NCBI GenBank assembly: GCA_944474755.1
Contig: OX104118.1
Coordinates: 75,223,865 to 75,287,864, forward strand
Direction: 5' to 3'
DNA: 64,000 nt
Source: Limnoperna fortunei
Lineage: Eukaryota > Mollusca > Bivalvia > Mytilida > Modiolidae
In this document: positions 53,501-59,500 of the stretch, piece by piece
Layout of the letters: every line of letters starts with the position of its first letter
Position numbering within the stretch: position 1 is the stretch's first letter
Made by a program: the position numbers and the translations under genes
Notes under the pieces: model-generated
Seen by the model: only the letters and a program-made list of their open reading frames with translations
The model's database searches: none
What the model was told of the DNA's origin: nothing

Positions 53501-56500
53501 AAAACAGTACTTTAATAAATGTTTCTTTGGAAAAATGTTGACATTTGTTTACTAACTTTCAATGCAACCTCACTCAAAATGACCTGCACAGTGTCTTCAA
53601 AAGTTTCCATCTCCAGCAAATATATTTCTAGAAGTTTATTATGTGATAGTAATCCCTAAAAAAGAAATTAAAATCAATGTCTTGAAATTAAATTTCGATT
53701 ATTTATATATAAATTATCTTGCAATTAAAATAAAAATAATTTGTTGCAAACAAGTAATATGAATGTTTAAGTGGTATATTATGAGCCAAGATATTTGTCT
53801 ACTTGTTGGGCCAAGTGGGAAGGTAGTTCGTCTACTATTAATCACATGGTCTGTTAGCTACAATAATGTTGCTCCTTTTTTTATATTTTTTAATGGACGG
53901 AGCTACAAAGAGGTCACATTACTCTTAATAAAGCAAAAACACTCTTGGGATTTATACATATTTTCCGCTATTAAACTGCTATTTTTGTTTAATTAATATT
54001 TTTTCCTTTCTACGCCGTTCAGCTGACATTTCTACAATGTCTAATTTAATAATTTTAACACTTTTTCATAATCATGACATTGTTGACAAAATTGAAATTG
54101 TAGAGTGTAGAATTGTAGAATCGTATTGGTAAAAATTTGATCCCAGCTAATGCAATAAATCCGGAAAAACTTGATCCGGATGAACATTTTTACAAAATCG
54201 ATTCAGAAATTATGCACTTCCAGAATTCAAATTTTGACAACAATGCCATGATTACAAATAAAGTGTAAAACTTACGAATTAGGTGTTGTAGAAATATCAG
54301 TTAAACTTCATTGACATTAAAACGTATGTAACAAGTTAGGGAAATAGTTTAATAGCTTATTATATGCATAAAACCCCTGGGTGTGAATCACTCCTGGCTT
54401 GCTCCATTATAAGTAATGGGACCTCTTTGTAGCTCCATCCATCAAAAAAAAGGAGCTACATTATTGTAGCTAGTGGTCTGTCAACACTGAGGTTGTGGGT
54501 TCAAGTCTTACTGCGGCGAGGGTGCACTCAACTCTAATCTTAATTGACAAGGATTGCCAGTTTTCCTACCGCAGGTCGGGGTTTTCTCCTTGAACTCCCC
54601 CATTAAAACCTGGACGCCATGATATAGCTGAAAAATTGCTGAAAGAAGCGTTAAACAAATATCAAACAAACAAACAAACAATCTATTTGATGGTCAATTA
54701 ATTCTAAATATTGAGAACAGCAGTTTAGACAACTGCAATTCACATTTTTTAAAGCTCTTCATTATTACTATCCAGACATGTAAATTGTAGCATTTATTTT
54801 TGTTGTTGTAAAAGATAATCATTGATTATACTGTATAAAGTTGGGAATTTTTCATTTACCCAAGTCGCACATAAATAGCTGCATTTTAAATGTCGGAGTG
54901 GAGTTCTAAAGTGCAACTGTTGACAATGATCCCCTGGATTGCCCCTTGTCCTGTCAAAAGTCATATTTTTACCATATACTCAGACTTCAAACGTCAGCAA
55001 AAAGAGGGGGTGTTTGCCATAATACACCCGAAGCTGAAAAATCTCTGAAAGCGTCTAAAACATCGAATCAAGCAATTTAAATAAAAGCATATAACACCAA
55101 ACTGAAAGCATAATATAGTTTTATTATTCTTGCTATGGCAATAATGAAATTCTTTTCATTTATAAACCTTTACTCTATTTTAATTAGGGCCCAGCCTGTT
55201 CGAAACTTATCATGTGCAGGCTGTAACTTTTTTATCTTTTGAAGTAGGCTTTTAATATTTGGAAAGTGGGCAGATAATATTATTTGATGTGTCGCATACC
55301 GTGGTTGTTCACCTCTTACCTTGAACTTTGACCTTAAGGTCACATTATTGCATTCTGAATGTCTAATTCATGTCCGGGCTGAACTTTTTTATCTTTTGAG
55401 GTAAGCCTTTGATTTTTGGAATATGGGTAGATAATATCAAGGTGATATTTCGCATACCATGGTTGCTGACCTTTGACCTTGAACTTTGACCATAAGGTTA
55501 CATTATTGCTTTCTGAATGACAAATTCATGTCTGGGTTGTAACTTTTTTTATCTTTTGAGGTAGGCATTTGATATTTGGAATGTGGGTAGATAATAGCAA
55601 GGTGATGGGTCGCTTACTGTGGTTGCTGACCTTTAACCTTGATCTTCAACCTTAAAGTCACTTTATTGCCTTCTGAATGACTAATTCATGACCGGGCTGT
55701 AACTTTTTTATCTTTTGAGGTAGGCATTTAATATTTGGAATATGGGTAGATAACATCACAGTGATGTGGTGCATACTGTGGTTGTTGACCTTTGACCTTG
55801 AACTTTGACTTTAAGGTAACATTATTGCATTGTGAATGACAAATTCATGTCTGGCTGTAATTTTTTTTAATCTTTTGAGGTAGTCTTTTGATATTTAACA
55901 TGTGGGTAGATAATATCAAGGTGATGTGTCGCATACCATAGTTGCGTAGAACTTTGACCTTGACCACAAGTTCAGCGGGGCTCACAGAGATGGGTACTAT
56001 CTCACCAATATCTAGTTAAAGTTTGTCGTACAGTTGGTCTTGTCCCAACAAATTGCATCAGCACATGTATTACATTAAGCCCAAAAAAAATCCAGCTAAG
56101 CACATTGGTATTGTTAAAAGCTGACCTTTGGAACTACGAAAAAAACACATTATTGTTCTTGTCATGATATATTCATAGCTGGGTGTTAAATATGACATAC
56201 ACCCTTCTGTAATAATCTCATGTATCTACCTAAAACACTCCTACGTGGATCCTTAGAAAATTAACAATTTTTTTTTAAAGAATTTTACACTGTGCTATTT
56301 ACTCAAATCATTAAAATAACTTTTATAATTTTTTCATAGATATCTTACCATTTTTTCCATTTCATCTTTAATACTGTTTTCTACAGTCTGCAAGTATATA
56401 TCTCTGATACTTCCTTTCTGAATTCTAAACTTTAAGGCCTCGTTCCAACGCTAAGTATCCATAAGAAAAAATGCATTATCTAATGATGTTTCCAAATCAG

Positions 56501-59500
56501 TAAACATTAAGTCCATTTATATTATTTGTTTATACATTATACAGCTTTCCCATCAAATTCATTAATTACTCATTGGACAGTGGATTTATTTCAATAGGGA
56601 TATCAACTTTTTAAAGTATGTCAACAGTTCTGAAAATTTCTCTGTAAAGTTTTCTAATGCAGTTTAATTTTATAAAATACAAAATGACATTAGTAATACA
56701 TATATGATAAAACAGACAGAATCATGTAGTTTAATACACACAAGGCCTGCACGTGATATAACATTTATAAGTCTTAAAATAAGAGACTGATATAAATACA
56801 ATACGAACATCCCAATTTTACCTTCAAATATTCCAGCTCATTCCCATACAAGTCTCCTGACAGGCAGTCACAGAAGTCAAATTTTATCTTGTAAAATATA
56901 GTCAAATGTGCATCTTTGCTGATCTTCAATTCTCTGACCTTCTTGCATTGGAAATCAACACTGCTTTGTATTTTATCATAAATATCTGTTGATACCAAAA
57001 AAATCTCCATAGCAACCAATCTGTTTTCATTTTGATAATACTTATGTTTTAAATTGTCCTTCATTACATCTGCTGCTATCATAAATGATCTCCATGCATC
57101 AGAAAGTTGGCTTGAAAAAGAAAGGTTATATTGTGCTATGCTTTTTATTCCCAAAAAAATCAATCACCTACAAAGTACTACTCTATAAATATGGTTGATT
57201 TAAACAAAGGCCCTTTATTTTAAATAAATATTAATTTGAATAATCGCAAAAGTCTGAAATGGCCGGGTTGCAAACCAAGTGCCTTAATAAATATGAAAGG
57301 GGAAGTGTTTACAAAAATGCCTAAGTTCCTAAGTCAGGAAAATTAAGAAAACAATCCTAGAACAATTCCATAATAGCAGGTACACAACCTCCATACATGT
57401 GCAATCTTTCTGTGAAGTTTCAGAATTCTGAGTTGAAAACTGTAGGAGTTGATTACACAAAATAGGTACCATCTTATGAAAATGTTCTGAAAAATGACAA
57501 AGTTCCCAAGGCTGGAAAATTAGGAAAATTAAATCCTGGGACACTTCCATAATAACATGTGCACAACTTCAATACATGTGCAATCTTTCTGTCAAGTTTC
57601 AGAGTTCTGTGTTCACAACTGTAGGAGAAGTTGATTACACAAAATAAGTACCGTCTTTTGCAAATGTTGTAAAAAATGATAAGTTCCCAAGGCTGGAAAA
57701 TTAGGAAAAAAATCCTGGAACACTTCCATAATAGCAGGTGCACAACTTTAATACAAACTTTCTGTGAAGTTTCAGAGATCTGGGTTGAGAACTGCAGGAG
57801 GAGTTGATTACACAAAATAGATACCCTACTTTCCATGCCCGCCAGCCCATCCACCCGCCTGCCCGACCTCACCATACTATAGCCCGGGTTCATGCAAGCC
57901 GGCCAAAATTTATGCCTTAACATAACATGTCTGTGATCCTCTTATTAGAACAATGTATTTTGAAATTTCTACCCTTTAGACAGTTCAAATATCTTGTCTT
58001 GTCTTCATGAAGAGAGCTTTAATATTCAAAGAACTGTTACCAGGACAAAAGCAGAGATATATAAATTGTCAAAAAACAATTCTAAGGACAACAGAAGGGA
58101 TGTGAAATTTTTCAAAGAAAAATTCCCAGAACTAAAGCAAAGATTCAAATTTTTCAGAGTACTATTCCTAGACAACAAGCAAATATTAGAATTTTTTATG
58201 GAACCATTCTAAGGACAAAAAGAGTAAACTTCCTGGTCAACTTTGGTAAGGCACTTGTAAATAAACTGAAACATATAATGTTAATTTTTTTATTTAAAAA
58301 AATTACATTTAAAATTGGGGCCTATTAGGCCAAATGGTTAAGGACTGATCATTTGCCTGTCACACTCACACTGATGTTGGGTGGGGGGGGGGGACCTAAA
58401 GGTGCTAAAGGTCAGCAAGGTGTAATCAACTCCAAACTTCATTGACAAGAACTGCCAGTTTTCCTGCAGAAGGTCTGTTTTCACTGGTACTGATGCAGGC
58501 TTCCTCCCGAAATGGATACCATGATATAGATGACAAAATGCTAAAAGTAGTGTTAAACCACATTCAAACAAACACTTCAGAATGTTCTTTGTTCTTTTAT
58601 CAAGAGTAACATTTTGTTGACTATAACACCTGTTGTTCTTTTAACAAATTCAAAATTGAAATCTATAGAAACACTCCATGAGCTTACAACAAATTAATGT
58701 GTAGTTAAGAAATATATTTAAACAGAATGAAATTAAAAATAAGAATTTAGCCTGGAACAATCAATTACTGATGTATTTAATTTTATTTGCTAAAAAATAA
58801 ATTAATCCCCAAAACATAACTTAATTAAGTATGACATTAATTTAAACATATATGCTTTTATTTTTCTCAGTTCTAGAACTGCTTACTGACATATTATTTG
58901 TCCTCATTTTTCAGTCCTGATTCAAATAACAGAAAGTTGTCAAAACACTTTAAATAGTACATTTCTTTTGTAGCAAAAAGAGAATCAGATGGATGTGCAA
59001 ATGTACACAATGTGTTTCTGTCTGGTTAAAAAGTGTGCCAGATCAGAAAGGAACTGACCATGACCAGTTTGATGAAATTTGCTCCAGATAAGTCTTCAAT
59101 AAGCGTTCTGTCCTATGTTTTTGCCAGAATAAAATAATGTCTTGATCAAGTAACAATCAAGCTTTATGTAAAATCTACAAACAGGGAAACTTGTTTTTTA
59201 TATACATGTATATAGATACGCAAGCCTAAATCAGTGGCTTTGGCATTTGATAAAAACTTGAAATTTTTCAACTTTAAAGTTATAACAAAATTAAACTGCT
59301 AATTGTTCAAATAACAATTAGTAAGGTCAATGTCATAAATTCCTTAGGAAAAACTGACTTTAATCTTCAAGCAAGAGACCCCTAGATGGTAAAAATCTTG
59401 GGGCATTATTTTGCTGTGGTTGGACTTTTATTGACCTATTATTTCCATATTGTTGTAGCTAGGGGTTAGCCTACAGGATACTTTTTGCTGGTTTTTGTTT

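Noticed and set aside
57994..58212. 72-codon Lys/Phe-rich frame on the plus strand.
   Set aside because: Made of imperfect repeats (TTTTTCANAG, ATTCCNAGA); no domain and no splice context.
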